DNA from: an uncultured Flavobacteriales bacterium
GTDB taxonomy: Bacteria; Bacteroidota; Bacteroidia; Flavobacteriales; BACL11
DNA length: 51,551 bases
Direction of reading: 5' to 3'
Assembly: GCA_905478765.1 (NCBI GenBank)
Contig: CAJQJY010000007.1
Span: forward strand, 1-51,551
Shown: positions 25,444 through 34,576 of the stretch, one piece after another
How positions within the stretch are numbered: position 1 is the first letter of the stretch
Layout: each line of letters opens with the position of its first letter
Program-made: the position numbers and the translations under genes
Notes under the pieces: model-generated
Databases searched by the model: none
Told to the model about the DNA's origin: nothing
The model's input: only the letters and a program-made list of their open reading frames with translations

Positions 25444-27059
25444 AAAAAATACTCATACTTATACTTATCATTTTTACAGGATTTCAATCTTTTGCACAAA
25501 AAAAGTCAAAAGGTATTTCCTTGTCCTTGCAAGTAGGATCAGACAATGAAACAGAAAAACCTAAACTAGTTGTTGGTATTGTTGTTGACCAAATGCGTTA
25601 CGATTATATCTATCGATTCTGGAAGGATTTTGGAAATGATGGTTTTAAAAGATTAATAAATGAAGGTCACTTTTTCAGGAATGCACAATTCGGATATGTT
25701 CCGACTTATACGGGACCCGGACACGCGAGTATTTTCACGGGAACTACCCCTGCAGTTCACGGAATTATTGCTAATGATTGGTACGACAAGAACTCAGGAG
25801 ATTATATTTATTGTGCTGGAGATGGTGATATGCATACCGTTTGTAATTGCGAACAAAAAAATGTAGATGTACAATCTGCTGACGGGAAGATGTCACCACA
25901 TCATATGCTAACAACATCCTTTACCGACGAGTTAAAACTATTCAATGCAAACAGTAAAGTTTATGGAATATCTTTAAAAGATAGAGGGGCTATATTGCCC
26001 GCAGGACATACAGCTAATGGGGCGTATTGGATGAATAGTGAGGGTAAATGGATTACCTCTTCTTTTTACATGGAGAATCTACCAGATTATATTCAAAAAA
26101 TAAATGACAATAATCCAGCTCAAAATTATTTGCAAGGGGAGTGGAAAGTAAAAGGAGAATTCAATCATAATTTAGACTCCTTACTAATACAAAAAGGTGG
26201 AAGTGCAATAAAAAAGACACCATTTGGAAATACTATTTTAAATGATTTAGCACTTGAAATACTTAAGAAAGAAAAATTAGGACAAGGGGAAAACACCGAT
26301 ATTTTAACGGTTAGTTTTTCTTCTACCGATTATATTGGTCATCAATATGGCCCTCATGCTTCTGAAATTAATGACACTTATATTCGTTTAGATAAGGATA
26401 TAGCTAAACTTTTAAAAATAATTAATAGTAAAGTTGGTTTTGAAAATGCAATTGTATTTATCACTGCCGATCATGGAGTAGTTTCGGAACCTCATCAACT
26501 TTTAGAAAGAAATATTCCCGCTGGTTATTTTGATGGTTCTATCATGAAAAATGAGCTGCTCACTCATCTAAATACTAAATATGGAGAGGGAGATTGGATT
26601 AAAAATTACTCAAACAACCATTTGTTTTTAAATCATGAATTGATTGAAGAAAAAAAAATAAGTTTGGAAGAAATTCAGAGAAATTGCGCACAGTTTTTCT
26701 TGAAATATGAGTGGGTTAAAAATACTTATACAGCAACACAATTACACGAAAATGAATATTCAAATTCTTTTCATTCTCTAGTGCAAAGAGGTTTTAATCA
26801 GAAAAGATCAGGTGATGTAATTGTGAGCTTGCAAACTGGATGGCTCTCAACATATTGGTCAACCGGAGGTACTACACACGGTTCTTCTTATAGTTATGAC
26901 ACTCATGTCCCTCTTATTTTTTGGGGAGGGAATATTCCAAAAGGACAAACTGATAGAAAAGTAAATATTCGTGATATTGCCCCAACAATTTCTACAATTT
27001 TAGGAACTGCATATCCTAATGGGTGTACCGGAAACCCTTTGCCAGAAGTTACAGAGTGA
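25440..27059 (+). CDS. PafA-like periplasmic alkaline phosphatase superfamily enzyme
   Basis: This is a secreted phosphomonoesterase resembling the flavobacterial alkaline phosphatase PafA, which scavenges phosphate from organic esters. A signal peptide (MKKILILILIIFTGFQSFAQ) is present. Metal ligand Asp50 is in GIVVDQMRYDY, and the nucleophilic Thr is Thr91 in PTYTGPGHASIFTG, aligned to the PafA and NPP nucleophile. The PafA-specific residues ANDWYDK (Asn) and SLKDRGAILPAGH (Lys and Arg), which favour monoesters, are present. Later metal sites are STDYIGHQYGPH, TADHGV and GTTHGSSYSYDTHVPL. At 539 residues it is the PafA size. The position between a PAP2 phosphatase and aroB suggests operon convenience more than pathway logic. 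Confidence 0.9.
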   Translation: MKKILILILIIFTGFQSFAQKKSKGISLSLQVGSDNETEKPKLVVGIVVDQMRYDYIYRFWKDFGNDGFKRLINEGHFFRNAQFGYVPTYTGPGHASIFTGTTPAVHGIIANDWYDKNSGDYIYCAGDGDMHTVCNCEQKNVDVQSADGKMSPHHMLTTSFTDELKLFNANSKVYGISLKDRGAILPAGHTANGAYWMNSEGKWITSSFYMENLPDYIQKINDNNPAQNYLQGEWKVKGEFNHNLDSLLIQKGGSAIKKTPFGNTILNDLALEILKKEKLGQGENTDILTVSFSSTDYIGHQYGPHASEINDTYIRLDKDIAKLLKIINSKVGFENAIVFITADHGVVSEPHQLLERNIPAGYFDGSIMKNELLTHLNTKYGEGDWIKNYSNNHLFLNHELIEEKKISLEEIQRNCAQFFLKYEWVKNTYTATQLHENEYSNSFHSLVQRGFNQKRSGDVIVSLQTGWLSTYWSTGGTTHGSSYSYDTHVPLIFWGGNIPKGQTDRKVNIRDIAPTISTILGTAYPNGCTGNPLPEVTE

Positions 27060-28045
27060 AAGAAATAAAATCAGATAACTATTCTATTTGGCATGGAGAA
27101 AATTTCCTTTCCAAATTAGATTTTTCTGGCTATTCCAAGGTAGCAATACTAGTTGATGAGAATACAAAAAGAGATTGTTTGCCAAAACTTCCAAAAATTG
27201 AAAACTCTATAATTATTGAGGTTACTTCAGGAGAAATAAATAAAAATATTTCTAGCTGTAATTATATTTGGGAACAACTTTCAGAACATAATTTTGATAG
27301 AGATTCCTTACTGATAAATTTAGGAGGAGGTGTGATTGGTGATATGGGTGGTTTTGCAGCTTCTACTTATAAAAGAGGGATTGATTTTATACAAGTTCCG
27401 ACTACTTTATTAGCTATGGTAGATGCATCAGTTGGCGGTAAATTAGGAGTAGATTTGAATGGCTTAAAAAATCAAATTGGTGTATTTAACAATCCTGAAT
27501 CAGTATTAATTTTACCAGAATTTCTAGAAACACTACCAGAAAATCAGTTGAAATCTGGCTTTGGTGAAGTTATAAAACATGCACTAATTTCAGATAAGAA
27601 TTTATGGCAAGAAATTATTTCAATTCCTTTTAATGAAATGAATTGGGAGAAAATAATTGAAACATCAATAAATATAAAAAACAAAATTGTCTTATCTGAC
27701 CCGTATGAAAAAGGAGAAAGAAAAAAGCTAAACTTCGGACATACTTTCGGACATGCAGTTGAAACTTATTATTTAGAAAAAGGAACTCCCATTTTACATG
27801 GAGAGGCTGTACTAATGGGAATACTTTTAGAATTAGAATTGTCATTAGTTACACAAGAACAAAATAATGAAATCAAAAATTATATTTTATCTAATTTTTC
27901 TTTACCCTTTACTCCAAAAAAATCAGATTTACTACCTTTTTTAATGAATGATAAAAAAAATAAAGTAGGGAAAGTTAACTACTCTTTACTTACAAACATA
28001 GGTAGTTGTAGTGTAGATAATTTATTTTCTACAGATGAATTATAG
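27056..28045 (+). CDS. aroB: 3-dehydroquinate synthase
   Basis: This is the second step of the shikimate pathway, converting DAHP to 3-dehydroquinate with NAD+ and a divalent metal. I place the start at the GTG at 27056, which overlaps the preceding TGA as GTGA and gives the expected beginning KEIKSDNYSIWHG; the longer reading from 27023 would lie inside the phosphatase gene. Motifs: GGGVIGDMGGFAASTYKRG, PTTLLAMVDASVGGKLGVD and the metal-binding NFGHTFGHAVE with HGEAV. At 329 residues it is slightly short but complete. It overlaps aroA by 11 nt. Confidence 0.95.
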   Translation: MKEIKSDNYSIWHGENFLSKLDFSGYSKVAILVDENTKRDCLPKLPKIENSIIIEVTSGEINKNISSCNYIWEQLSEHNFDRDSLLINLGGGVIGDMGGFAASTYKRGIDFIQVPTTLLAMVDASVGGKLGVDLNGLKNQIGVFNNPESVLILPEFLETLPENQLKSGFGEVIKHALISDKNLWQEIISIPFNEMNWEKIIETSINIKNKIVLSDPYEKGERKKLNFGHTFGHAVETYYLEKGTPILHGEAVLMGILLELELSLVTQEQNNEIKNYILSNFSLPFTPKKSDLLPFLMNDKKNKVGKVNYSLLTNIGSCSVDNLFSTDEL

Positions 28046-29198
28046 AGTTTCACATCCAACTAAAGTAGTGAATTGTGAAATAGATTTACCCTCATCAAAA
28101 AGTATCTCAAACAGATTATTAATTATTCGTTCACTTTGTAAAGAAAGTTTTGGAATTAAAAACCTATCTGATTCTGATGATACAATCTTGCTTAAAAATG
28201 CTTTAAATTCTAAGGAAAAAATAATTAATGTTTCTCATGCAGGGACTTCTTTTCGTTTTTTAACTACTTTTCTATCAATTCAGAAAGGGAAAGAATTTAT
28301 TTTAAACGGATCGGACAGAATGAAGCAAAGGCCCATAAAGCAGTTGGTAAATTCTTTAAAAGAATTAGGAATTAAAATTGAATATTTAGAGAAAGAGGAT
28401 TTTCCTCCATTAAAAATTATTGGAACAGAAATTGATGGGGGAGAAATAGGAATTGACGGAACAATAAGTTCTCAGTTTATTTCATCACTTTTATTAATCG
28501 CACCTAATCTAAGAAATGGTCTAATACTTAAAATAAAAGGGGAATTAGTTTCGAAATCTTATGTATTAATGACCTTAAAATTGATGGGTGAATTTGGAAT
28601 TTATTGGACATGGAACAATGATGTAATTACTATTCTAAAGCAAGAATATGTAGCAAAAAAATACATTGTAGAATCAGATTGGTCTGCTGCAACTTTTTGG
28701 TTTCAATGCGCATCATTATCTGAAAAATGTAAAATAATCCTAAGAGGACTAAACGAGGAGTCTATTCAAGGGGATTCTACTTGTAAAAAAATTTTTAAAG
28801 ATTTAGGAGTAGATTCAGTGTTTAAAAATGGGAATTTAATATTGACAAAAAATAAAAATATTAGCCCTTCAGCAACTTACAATCTCCTTCAAACACCTGA
28901 TATTTATCAATCATTAAAATGCACACTTTTTTCCTTAAAAATGGATGCAGAATTTACAGGAATTCAAACTTTAAAAAATAAAGAAACAGATAGGATAACA
29001 GCAGTAGAAAATGAGCTGCTAAAACTTAATACACCAAAAATAATTGAAACTTATAACGACCATAGAATGGCAATGAGTTTTGCTCCACTTTCGTTAAAAT
29101 TTGGAGAGTTGCAGATAAGTAATCCAGCAGTTATAAGTAAATCATATCCTAATTATTGGAAAGATTTAAAAAAAGGGGGGTTTAAAATATCTTCTTAA
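28035..29198 (+). CDS. aroA: 3-phosphoshikimate 1-carboxyvinyltransferase (EPSP synthase)
   Basis: This is the sixth shikimate step, joining PEP and shikimate-3-phosphate. Substrate-binding motifs are visible: PSSKSISNRLLI (residues 19-30), HAGTSFRFLTTFLS near 75, RMKQRPIKQLV near 100, SSQFISSLLL near 150 and KETDRI with NDHRMAMSFAPL in the C-terminal half. At 387 residues it is shorter than the 427 of E. coli but complete. It is the last gene of the eight-gene operon and ends 17 nt inside the convergent nucleotidase gene, with no terminator visible. Confidence 0.95.
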   Translation: MNYRVSHPTKVVNCEIDLPSSKSISNRLLIIRSLCKESFGIKNLSDSDDTILLKNALNSKEKIINVSHAGTSFRFLTTFLSIQKGKEFILNGSDRMKQRPIKQLVNSLKELGIKIEYLEKEDFPPLKIIGTEIDGGEIGIDGTISSQFISSLLLIAPNLRNGLILKIKGELVSKSYVLMTLKLMGEFGIYWTWNNDVITILKQEYVAKKYIVESDWSAATFWFQCASLSEKCKIILRGLNEESIQGDSTCKKIFKDLGVDSVFKNGNLILTKNKNISPSATYNLLQTPDIYQSLKCTLFSLKMDAEFTGIQTLKNKETDRITAVENELLKLNTPKIIETYNDHRMAMSFAPLSLKFGELQISNPAVISKSYPNYWKDLKKGGFKISS

Positions 29199-29874
29199 TT
29201 TCGCTTAAACACTCAATCTCAAATTTTGGATTTTCAGCATGTTCTATTCTCTCAGGATTAAAATAAACACCATCTATTCCAGAATTTTGACATCCTAAAA
29301 TATCTACAATTAGATTATCTCCAATATAAATACTTTCATCTTTTATTGCATTTGCCAAAGTAAGTGCATGAGAAAAAATTAAAGTATTTGGTTTTTTTAC
29401 CCCTGTTTTCTCAGAAGTTATTATCTGATTAAAATAAGGTTTCAAATTAGAATATTCTAACTTAATATGTTGTGTTTTGTCAAATCCGTTAGTGATAATG
29501 TGAAGTTCATACCTGTCTTTTAAGTAGTCTAAAACTTCAATTGCATGTGGATATAACCTGTTCTTTCTAGGACAAATATCAATATAATCTTCACCTATTT
29601 TCTCTGCAAGCTTAAAGTCATTTATTCCAAAATCTGAAAGTGTTTTTTGAAACCTTTCTCTTCTTAAATCTTTTTGAGAAATTTTATCTACTCTGTATAA
29701 ATCCCAAAGTTTAGCATTATGATCTTTATAAGTTCTTATGAAATCTTCATAATCATCTACTCCTATTGCATTCATTTTGTATGTATTACAAAGTTCTAAT
29801 AAAGTTTCATGAGAATTTGTTTCAAAATCCCAGAGAGTTCTATCTAAATCAAAGAAAATATGTTTGTATTTCAT
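29182..29874 (-). CDS. YjjG-type HAD nucleotidase
   Basis: This is a HAD-superfamily phosphatase of the YjjG (noncanonical pyrimidine nucleotidase) subfamily, thought to hydrolyse unwanted dUMP, dTMP and modified pyrimidine monophosphates. Motif I is FFDLDRTLWDF (residues 8-18, nucleophile and acid DxD), motif II is ITNGF, the Lys motif is KTGVKKPN, and motif III is GDNLIVDILG. A helical cap lies at residues 20-100. At 230 residues it fits. It directly abuts upp upstream, so both pyrimidine enzymes share a transcript, and it overlaps aroA tail-to-tail. Confidence 0.9.
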   Translation of the reverse strand: MKYKHIFFDLDRTLWDFETNSHETLLELCNTYKMNAIGVDDYEDFIRTYKDHNAKLWDLYRVDKISQKDLRRERFQKTLSDFGINDFKLAEKIGEDYIDICPRKNRLYPHAIEVLDYLKDRYELHIITNGFDKTQHIKLEYSNLKPYFNQIITSEKTGVKKPNTLIFSHALTLANAIKDESIYIGDNLIVDILGCQNSGIDGVYFNPERIEHAENPKFEIECLSEIKKIF

Positions 29875-30528
29875 TTACTCTTTCTCTCCAAAAGCTAAAT
29901 CCCCAGCATCACCAAGCCCAGGCACTATGTAAGATTGTGCCGTCATTTCTTCATCTTCTGCCCCGACCCATAAAGTCCAATTTTTTACAGGGGAGTTTTC
30001 TTTCAAATATTGAATTCCTTCAGAACTTGCAATAATTGCTACAACATGAATATGCTTCGGATTCCCTTTTAAAAGGAGAGCTTCCATAGCTAACACCATG
30101 GAGCTCCCACTAGCCAACATTGGATCACACAAAATAACAATCTTTCCTTCTAAAGATGGAGAAGCCATATATTCAATCTTAATTACATAATCACTGTCTT
30201 TTTTATGTTTTCTATAAGCTGAAATAAAAGTATTTTCAGACCTGTCAAAATAATTAAGTAGACCTTGATGAAGTGGAAGTCCTGCTCTTAATATAGTCGC
30301 TAAAACTGGGGCTTTTGTCATTACACTTTCAGAAGAAATTCCTAATGGAGTAGTGATATTTTTATTTTCATAATCCATTTTTTTACTTATTTCATAAGCA
30401 AAAATCTCTCCAATTCTTTCAATATTTCTCCTGAACCTTAATGAGTCATTTTGAATTTTAACATCTCTAATCTCCCGAATGAAATGATTAAATATTGAGT
30501 TATTTATTCCTAAATTATTAAATTTCAT
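29875..30528 (-). CDS. upp: Uracil phosphoribosyltransferase
   Basis: This enzyme salvages uracil with PRPP to UMP. The PRPP loop is CDPMLASGSSMVLAM (about residues 135-149) and the uracil-binding C-terminus is PGLGDAGDLAFGE. The early ILRAGLPLHQGLLNYF motif is also typical. At 217 residues it is normal. It is the middle gene of a minus-strand trio with the deacetylase-like gene (2-nt gap) and the nucleotidase (no gap). Confidence 0.96.
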   Translation of the reverse strand: MKFNNLGINNSIFNHFIREIRDVKIQNDSLRFRRNIERIGEIFAYEISKKMDYENKNITTPLGISSESVMTKAPVLATILRAGLPLHQGLLNYFDRSENTFISAYRKHKKDSDYVIKIEYMASPSLEGKIVILCDPMLASGSSMVLAMEALLLKGNPKHIHVVAIIASSEGIQYLKENSPVKNWTLWVGAEDEEMTAQSYIVPGLGDAGDLAFGEKE

Positions 30529-30530
30529 AC

Positions 30531-31844
30531 TTACTGTTTTATTAATTTAACCATCTCCTCATATACATTCTTCCATCCTTTCCATTGACCAAAATTACTA
30601 AAAGTATCATTATGCCAAACACTTATTAAAGTTCCATCTATTTTTTTAACTGTATCAATGAGTTCAGAAATTTCACACATAACATCATCAGCACTAGTAT
30701 TCATATTAAATTTCAAAACATCATCAGTAATTGCAAAAGGATGAATTTTAATTGGCAACTCTTGTTCCATATCCAAATCATAAAAAGTAAAGGATGAAGC
30801 AATACCAGCCCTAAATCCTAATTCGGATGCATACCCCATTGTGTAATCATCAGTAATACCTGAAGCAATAAGTTTTTTATAAGTTGCTGGTAAGGAAAGT
30901 TTCAAAAAATGCTGTCGACTCAAAGAAACCTCCCTTTTTTGGATATACTCCAATCTTTTTATTTCTTCTTGTAACTTTACAATATTCTTATTTGAGCCAA
31001 ATGAAGGGTGAATTCCTACAGGAGCTAAGTCCGCAAGGCGTTTAATCAAAGAATTAACACTACTATTTGTATGTGATAAATTCTTATCATTCAGTCCATA
31101 ATCACCTAACAGAACAAAATACTTCACATTTAAATCATATTTTTTCTGAAGATTAAATTGTAAGCTATAAGTATCATAAGGGTCTTTTCTTTTTCTGAAA
31201 ATTACCTCTACTGACTGTTTTATTTCTGAAAAATTAAAAGACAAACCCGATTTTATAAGAAAAGCGAAAAAACGTACGAATCCCTTCCCTTTATAAAGGT
31301 AGGCATTATCAATATCAATTGTGGAAATATATTTAAACTTTGGTTTATTTATTTGAAGTTCAGGGTATTTATTTTGTAGAAACGTTATAAATTCTTGTCC
31401 CCAAATATTTACAATTGGTCTTTTTAAAAAACCCTCTTTATAAGCAATACATTCTGATGCTTTATACCTTCCGTATTTATCTTTCAAGTGCGGGAAATAT
31501 TCCTCATACCTACTAATCAAATAAAAAGTAGCAGCAAATAAATCATGATGATATGACTCTTGGTGAGTATTAGCAAACAAATAAGGATTCTCATTTATTT
31601 CTACAAAGTTAACTTCCACCTCATTTATATGTCTTTCTTGTAATAAATCTGCTGACTCAACAAATACCTCTCCGTCAATTAGAATTGATTTAGAATAATT
31701 TAATCTTGGTGAAGTTGAAGTTAAATAAAAACCCTTATCATCAGTAAGCTGATATTCAACTTGATATATCTGATGAAAAATGACTTTAAAAACATACTTA
31801 TGTCTTGCAGTTATCTTGGGAATATAAATCAGTAAATTTTGCAC
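30531..31844 (-). CDS. Polysaccharide deacetylase-like protein (DUF7033-type)
   Basis: I take the GTG at 31844 as the start, giving 437 residues beginning (M)QNLLIYIPKITARHKYVFKV, as in flavobacterial homologues. The ATG at 31874 lies inside the rpsT terminator and upstream of the promoter box. An N-terminal domain of about 150 residues is followed by a NodB-like barrel with TIDIDNA (motif 1, Asp pair), GIHPSFGS (motif 2, His) and a terminal SVWHND (His). Members are often annotated as polysaccharide deacetylases, but the substrate is unknown, and with no signal peptide a cytoplasmic role in cell-surface glycan synthesis is only possible. The -7 box is 4 nt before the GTG, so the mRNA is likely leaderless. 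Confidence 0.82.
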   Translation of the reverse strand: MQNLLIYIPKITARHKYVFKVIFHQIYQVEYQLTDDKGFYLTSTSPRLNYSKSILIDGEVFVESADLLQERHINEVEVNFVEINENPYLFANTHQESYHHDLFAATFYLISRYEEYFPHLKDKYGRYKASECIAYKEGFLKRPIVNIWGQEFITFLQNKYPELQINKPKFKYISTIDIDNAYLYKGKGFVRFFAFLIKSGLSFNFSEIKQSVEVIFRKRKDPYDTYSLQFNLQKKYDLNVKYFVLLGDYGLNDKNLSHTNSSVNSLIKRLADLAPVGIHPSFGSNKNIVKLQEEIKRLEYIQKREVSLSRQHFLKLSLPATYKKLIASGITDDYTMGYASELGFRAGIASSFTFYDLDMEQELPIKIHPFAITDDVLKFNMNTSADDVMCEISELIDTVKKIDGTLISVWHNDTFSNFGQWKGWKNVYEEMVKLIKQ

Positions 31845-31848
31845 GGAA

Positions 31849-31856
31849 CAAATATA
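31849..31856 (-). promoter_or_regulatory. -7 box for the deacetylase-like gene, nested in the rpsT terminator
   Basis: The minus strand reads TATATTTG directly out of the terminator's T tract, then TTCC, then the GTG start. This is the same arrangement as at 7415-7427. Confidence 0.65.
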
Positions 31857-31890
31857 AAAAAAAGGACTTATCAAATGATAAGCCCTTTTA
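31854..31890 (-). terminator. Terminator of tRNA-Glu/rpsT
   Basis: On the minus strand AAAAGGGCTTATCA pairs with TGATAAGTCCTTTT (one mismatch) and runs into TTTTTTT. It lies 22 nt after the rpsT stop. Confidence 0.88.
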
Positions 31891-31911
31891 AATAATCTAA
31901 TATTTTAAAAA

Positions 31912-32166
31912 TTATGCTAATGCATTTACATGCTTAGTTAATTTAGATTTTAAGTTTGAAGCTTTATTCTTATGAATAATATTAGTTTTAGTTAACTTAT
32001 CTAACATTGCAGATACTTTAGGTAACATTGCTGTTGCTTCTTTTTTATCAGTAGAAGCTCTAAGATCTCTTACTGCATTTCTTGCAGTTTTATTCTTATA
32101 CTTATTCAACAATCTTCTAGTTTCAGTTTGTCTAATTCTTTTTAACGCTGATTTATGATTTGCCAT
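31912..32166 (-). CDS. rpsT: 30S ribosomal protein S20
   Basis: This is a primary binding protein of 16S rRNA helices. The 84-residue sequence starts with the family hallmark [18 protein letters not shown] and is almost entirely basic helix. It lies 15 nt downstream of a tRNA-Glu gene on the same strand and shares its promoter, so its mRNA leader should be produced by tRNA 3'-end processing. Confidence 0.97.
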   Translation of the reverse strand: MANHKSALKRIRQTETRRLLNKYKNKTARNAVRDLRASTDKKEATAMLPKVSAMLDKLTKTNIIHKNKASNLKSKLTKHVNALA

Positions 32167-32181
32167 AGTTTTTATTTTTTG

Positions 32182-32253
32182 TAGCCCGTAGGGGAATCGA
32201 ACCCCTATTTTACGGATGAAAACCGCATGTCCTAACCGTTAGACGAACGGGCC
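32182..32253 (-). tRNA. tRNA-Glu (anticodon TTC)
   Basis: The 72-nt cloverleaf on the minus strand has an acceptor stem GGCCCGT/ACGGGCT, a D arm with CTAACGGTTAGG, an anticodon stem-loop TGCGG-TTTTCAT-CCGTA (TTC in the loop centre) and a T arm with GGGGTTCGATTCCCC. The discriminator is A and CCA is not encoded, so it must be added after processing. It heads a transcript that continues into rpsT. Confidence 0.97.
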
Positions 32254-32278
32254 ATCACTTTTCTCAAAATTGAGGTTG

Positions 32279-32286
32279 CAAATTTA
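32279..32286 (-). promoter_or_regulatory. -7 promoter box for tRNA-Glu/rpsT
   Basis: The minus strand reads TAAATTTG, about 25 nt upstream of the tRNA 5' end. A small CTCA/TGAG hairpin lies between them. Confidence 0.6.
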
Positions 32287-32312
32287 TACTTTTTTTTAAT
32301 TCCTCAAAGAAA

Positions 32313-32987
32313 TTAGTCATTATTTGTTTCAGAAGAGAATTTGAATCCCAAACGTTTAGAAGTTTTAATTTTATGATTGTGGTTTATATCTAGTATTTGA
32401 TGTAAAGAAACAACTTTTACATCATTAAAATTAGGTGTTTGTAAATCAAAATTTAGAGCATAAATCATAGCTGTATCAATAATTTTACAAATCTGAATTT
32501 CATCTATTTGCTGATTAACAAAATCATTAAACAAGAAACCTAACTGCTTTTCCCCTTCAAGAAAAAAATGATTATCCTTATTAATAAAGATCCGAGCAAT
32601 CAAAAATCCTGCATCATTCAAGCGATTATACTTTAAAGAGTCTGAAAGAAAATTATAAATATTTATCACTCCACAAAAGGACCTCATTTTATCCTCATTT
32701 ACATAAGCTAGCTTATGTATTTGATGTGAAGAATCAAAATCAAAAACATTTGAATGCATATGAAACAAAAGTGTGTCACCAGAGAATTTTAATTTAGCAT
32801 CAAAATCCCCAGATTCTTCATAAGAAACCTCAACATCTTTATTTTGAATTTCATTATTTAAACTGTTTGCTTTTTCTTGCAATACATCTTGAAAATTAGC
32901 AAAAACATTTTTAGTAATTCGATAAATCTTTTGCTTAGTACAAGCCTTTTCTTTCAACAAACTAACTATTTTTTCTTTTGAATTCAT
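32313..32987 (-). CDS. Conserved hypothetical protein cotranscribed with proS
   Basis: This 224-residue protein has no signal peptide, membrane segment or motif that I recognise. It starts MNSKEKIVSLLKEKACTKQK, contains an acidic beta-rich central region (FDAKLKFSGDTLLFHMHSN) and ends with a basic segment (KTSKRLGFKF). It follows proS after 2 nt, so the two are translated from one mRNA. A similar gene next to proS is common in Flavobacteriia in my recollection, but no function is known to me. Confidence 0.75.
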   Translation of the reverse strand: MNSKEKIVSLLKEKACTKQKIYRITKNVFANFQDVLQEKANSLNNEIQNKDVEVSYEESGDFDAKLKFSGDTLLFHMHSNVFDFDSSHQIHKLAYVNEDKMRSFCGVINIYNFLSDSLKYNRLNDAGFLIARIFINKDNHFFLEGEKQLGFLFNDFVNQQIDEIQICKIIDTAMIYALNFDLQTPNFNDVKVVSLHQILDINHNHKIKTSKRLGFKFSSETNND

Positions 32988-32989
32988 AA

Positions 32990-34462
32990 TTAATATGCTT
33001 TTGCAAATAACACTCGTTTATTAGATGGTTTTCCGCTAAATAAACAAGCTCCACTTTCCTTTTTTGCATCAATTGGAATACATCTAATAGTTGCTTTTGT
33101 TTCCTTTTTAATTAATTCCTCTGTTTCAAAAGTTCCATCCCAATGCGCATAAACAAAACCACCTTTATTAATAAGTTCAACAAACTTCTCTTTTGAGTCA
33201 GCTTTGTAAGTTTTTTCCGCACGAAAATCAAATGCTTTTCGATATAAATTTTCTTGAATTTTTTCTAACAAATGCTCCACCTTATTCTCAATTTCTTTTA
33301 TCTGATATGTTTCTTTTTCTAATGTATCTCTTCTGGCAACTTCAATTGTACCATTTTCTAAATCACGAGCACCAAGTGCTAAACGCAATGGCACACCTTT
33401 AAGCTCATATTCTGCAAACTTCCATCCTGGCTTATATGTATGCCTATTATCAAACTTAACTGAAATTCCTTTATCCTCTAAGTTCTTTTTAACTTTTAAA
33501 GCTACTTCCGAAACTTTTTCTAATTGCTCATCTCCTTTATAAATAGGAACTATAACGACTTGATACGGCGCTAATTTAGGTGGCAAAACTAAACCCTTAT
33601 CGTCAGAATGTGTCATTACTAAAGCGCCCATCAAACGAGTAGAAACCCCCCAAGAAGTTGCCCAAACATATTCCTTTTTTCCTTCTTTGTTAGAAAACTT
33701 TACATCAAAAGCTTTTGCGAAATTCTGACCTAAAAAGTGAGAAGTTCCTGCTTGTAAAGCCTTCCCATCTTGCATTAGTGCCTCAATACAATACGTTTCA
33801 AGTGCACCTGCAAACCTTTCATTTTCTGATTTTACACCTTTAATTACTGGCATTGCCATAAAATCTTGAGCAAAATCAGCATACACATCTATCATTTGTT
33901 CCGTTTCAGCAATTGCTTCCTTTTTAGTTGCGTGAGCTGTATGTCCTTCTTGCCACAAAAACTCAGCAGTACGCAAAAATAATCTAGTACGCATTTCCCA
34001 CCTTACCACATTAGCCCATTGATTCACTAAAATAGGTAAATCTCTATAGGATTGTATCCATTTTCTGTAAGTATCCCAGATGATAGTTTCAGAAGTAGGA
34101 CGAACAATTAATTCTTCTTCCAATTTTGCATCAGTATCAACAATAACACCTTTTCCATTAGGATCATTTTTTAAGCGATAATGAGTAACAACAGCACATT
34201 CTTTAGCGAAACCATCAACATGACTTGCTTCTTTACTAAAATATGATTTAGGTATAAAAAGAGGAAAATAAGCATTTTCATGTCCTGTCTCTTTAAACTT
34301 TTTATCTAATTCAGCTTGCATTTTTTCCCATATTGCATATCCATAAGGTTTGATAACCATACAACCTCTTACTCCTGAATTTTCTGCTAAATCAGCTCCT
34401 TGAACAATCTCATTATACCATTGCGAATAGTCCTCTTCTCTTGATGTTAATTTTTTTGCCAT
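32990..34462 (-). CDS. proS: Prolyl-tRNA synthetase, short (archaeal/eukaryotic-like) type
   Basis: This class II synthetase charges tRNA-Pro. Motif 2 is seen as [24 protein letters not shown] (residues about 148-171), and an anticodon-binding domain lies near 290-390. The protein ends in a terminal Tyr (LFAKAY), a hallmark of the short form, which lacks the bacterial editing insertion. Its 490 residues agree. This type is standard in Bacteroidota. A -7 box lies about 57 nt upstream. The downstream hypothetical gene is in the same transcript. Confidence 0.96.
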   Translation of the reverse strand: MAKKLTSREEDYSQWYNEIVQGADLAENSGVRGCMVIKPYGYAIWEKMQAELDKKFKETGHENAYFPLFIPKSYFSKEASHVDGFAKECAVVTHYRLKNDPNGKGVIVDTDAKLEEELIVRPTSETIIWDTYRKWIQSYRDLPILVNQWANVVRWEMRTRLFLRTAEFLWQEGHTAHATKKEAIAETEQMIDVYADFAQDFMAMPVIKGVKSENERFAGALETYCIEALMQDGKALQAGTSHFLGQNFAKAFDVKFSNKEGKKEYVWATSWGVSTRLMGALVMTHSDDKGLVLPPKLAPYQVVIVPIYKGDEQLEKVSEVALKVKKNLEDKGISVKFDNRHTYKPGWKFAEYELKGVPLRLALGARDLENGTIEVARRDTLEKETYQIKEIENKVEHLLEKIQENLYRKAFDFRAEKTYKADSKEKFVELINKGGFVYAHWDGTFETEELIKKETKATIRCIPIDAKKESGACLFSGKPSNKRVLFAKAY

Positions 34463-34478
34463 TTAATCTTAAAAAATG

Positions 34479-34486
34479 TAATTTTG
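34479..34486 (+). promoter_or_regulatory. -7 box for the lipoprotein/OmpP1 pair
   Basis: TAATTTTG matches TAnnTTTG, about 90 nt before the lipoprotein ATG at 34577. The resulting RNA would overlap the 5' end of the proS RNA on the other strand. Confidence 0.4.
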
Positions 34487-34518
34487 TAGTATTAATTTCG
34501 TTTACCAAAAAGGTAGTA

Positions 34519-34526
34519 CAAAACTA
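34519..34526 (-). promoter_or_regulatory. -7 box for proS
   Basis: The minus strand reads TAGTTTTG, 56 nt from the proS ATG. It faces the plus-strand box at 34479, so the two promoters converge over a roughly 25-bp overlap. Confidence 0.45.
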
Positions 34527-34576
34527 ATAAATTAAACGAGCATAAGTTTATGAGTATCAAACAAAAAATTATAGCT

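Noticed and set aside
27023-27055. Earlier in-frame ATG for aroB
   Set aside because: It would put 11 residues inside the PafA-like gene; GTG at 27056 in a GTGA overlap gives the family N-terminus.
31845-31874. Longer N-terminus (ATG at 31874) for the deacetylase-like protein
   Set aside because: The extra codons lie in the rpsT terminator and in the promoter box; homologues begin at the GTG position.
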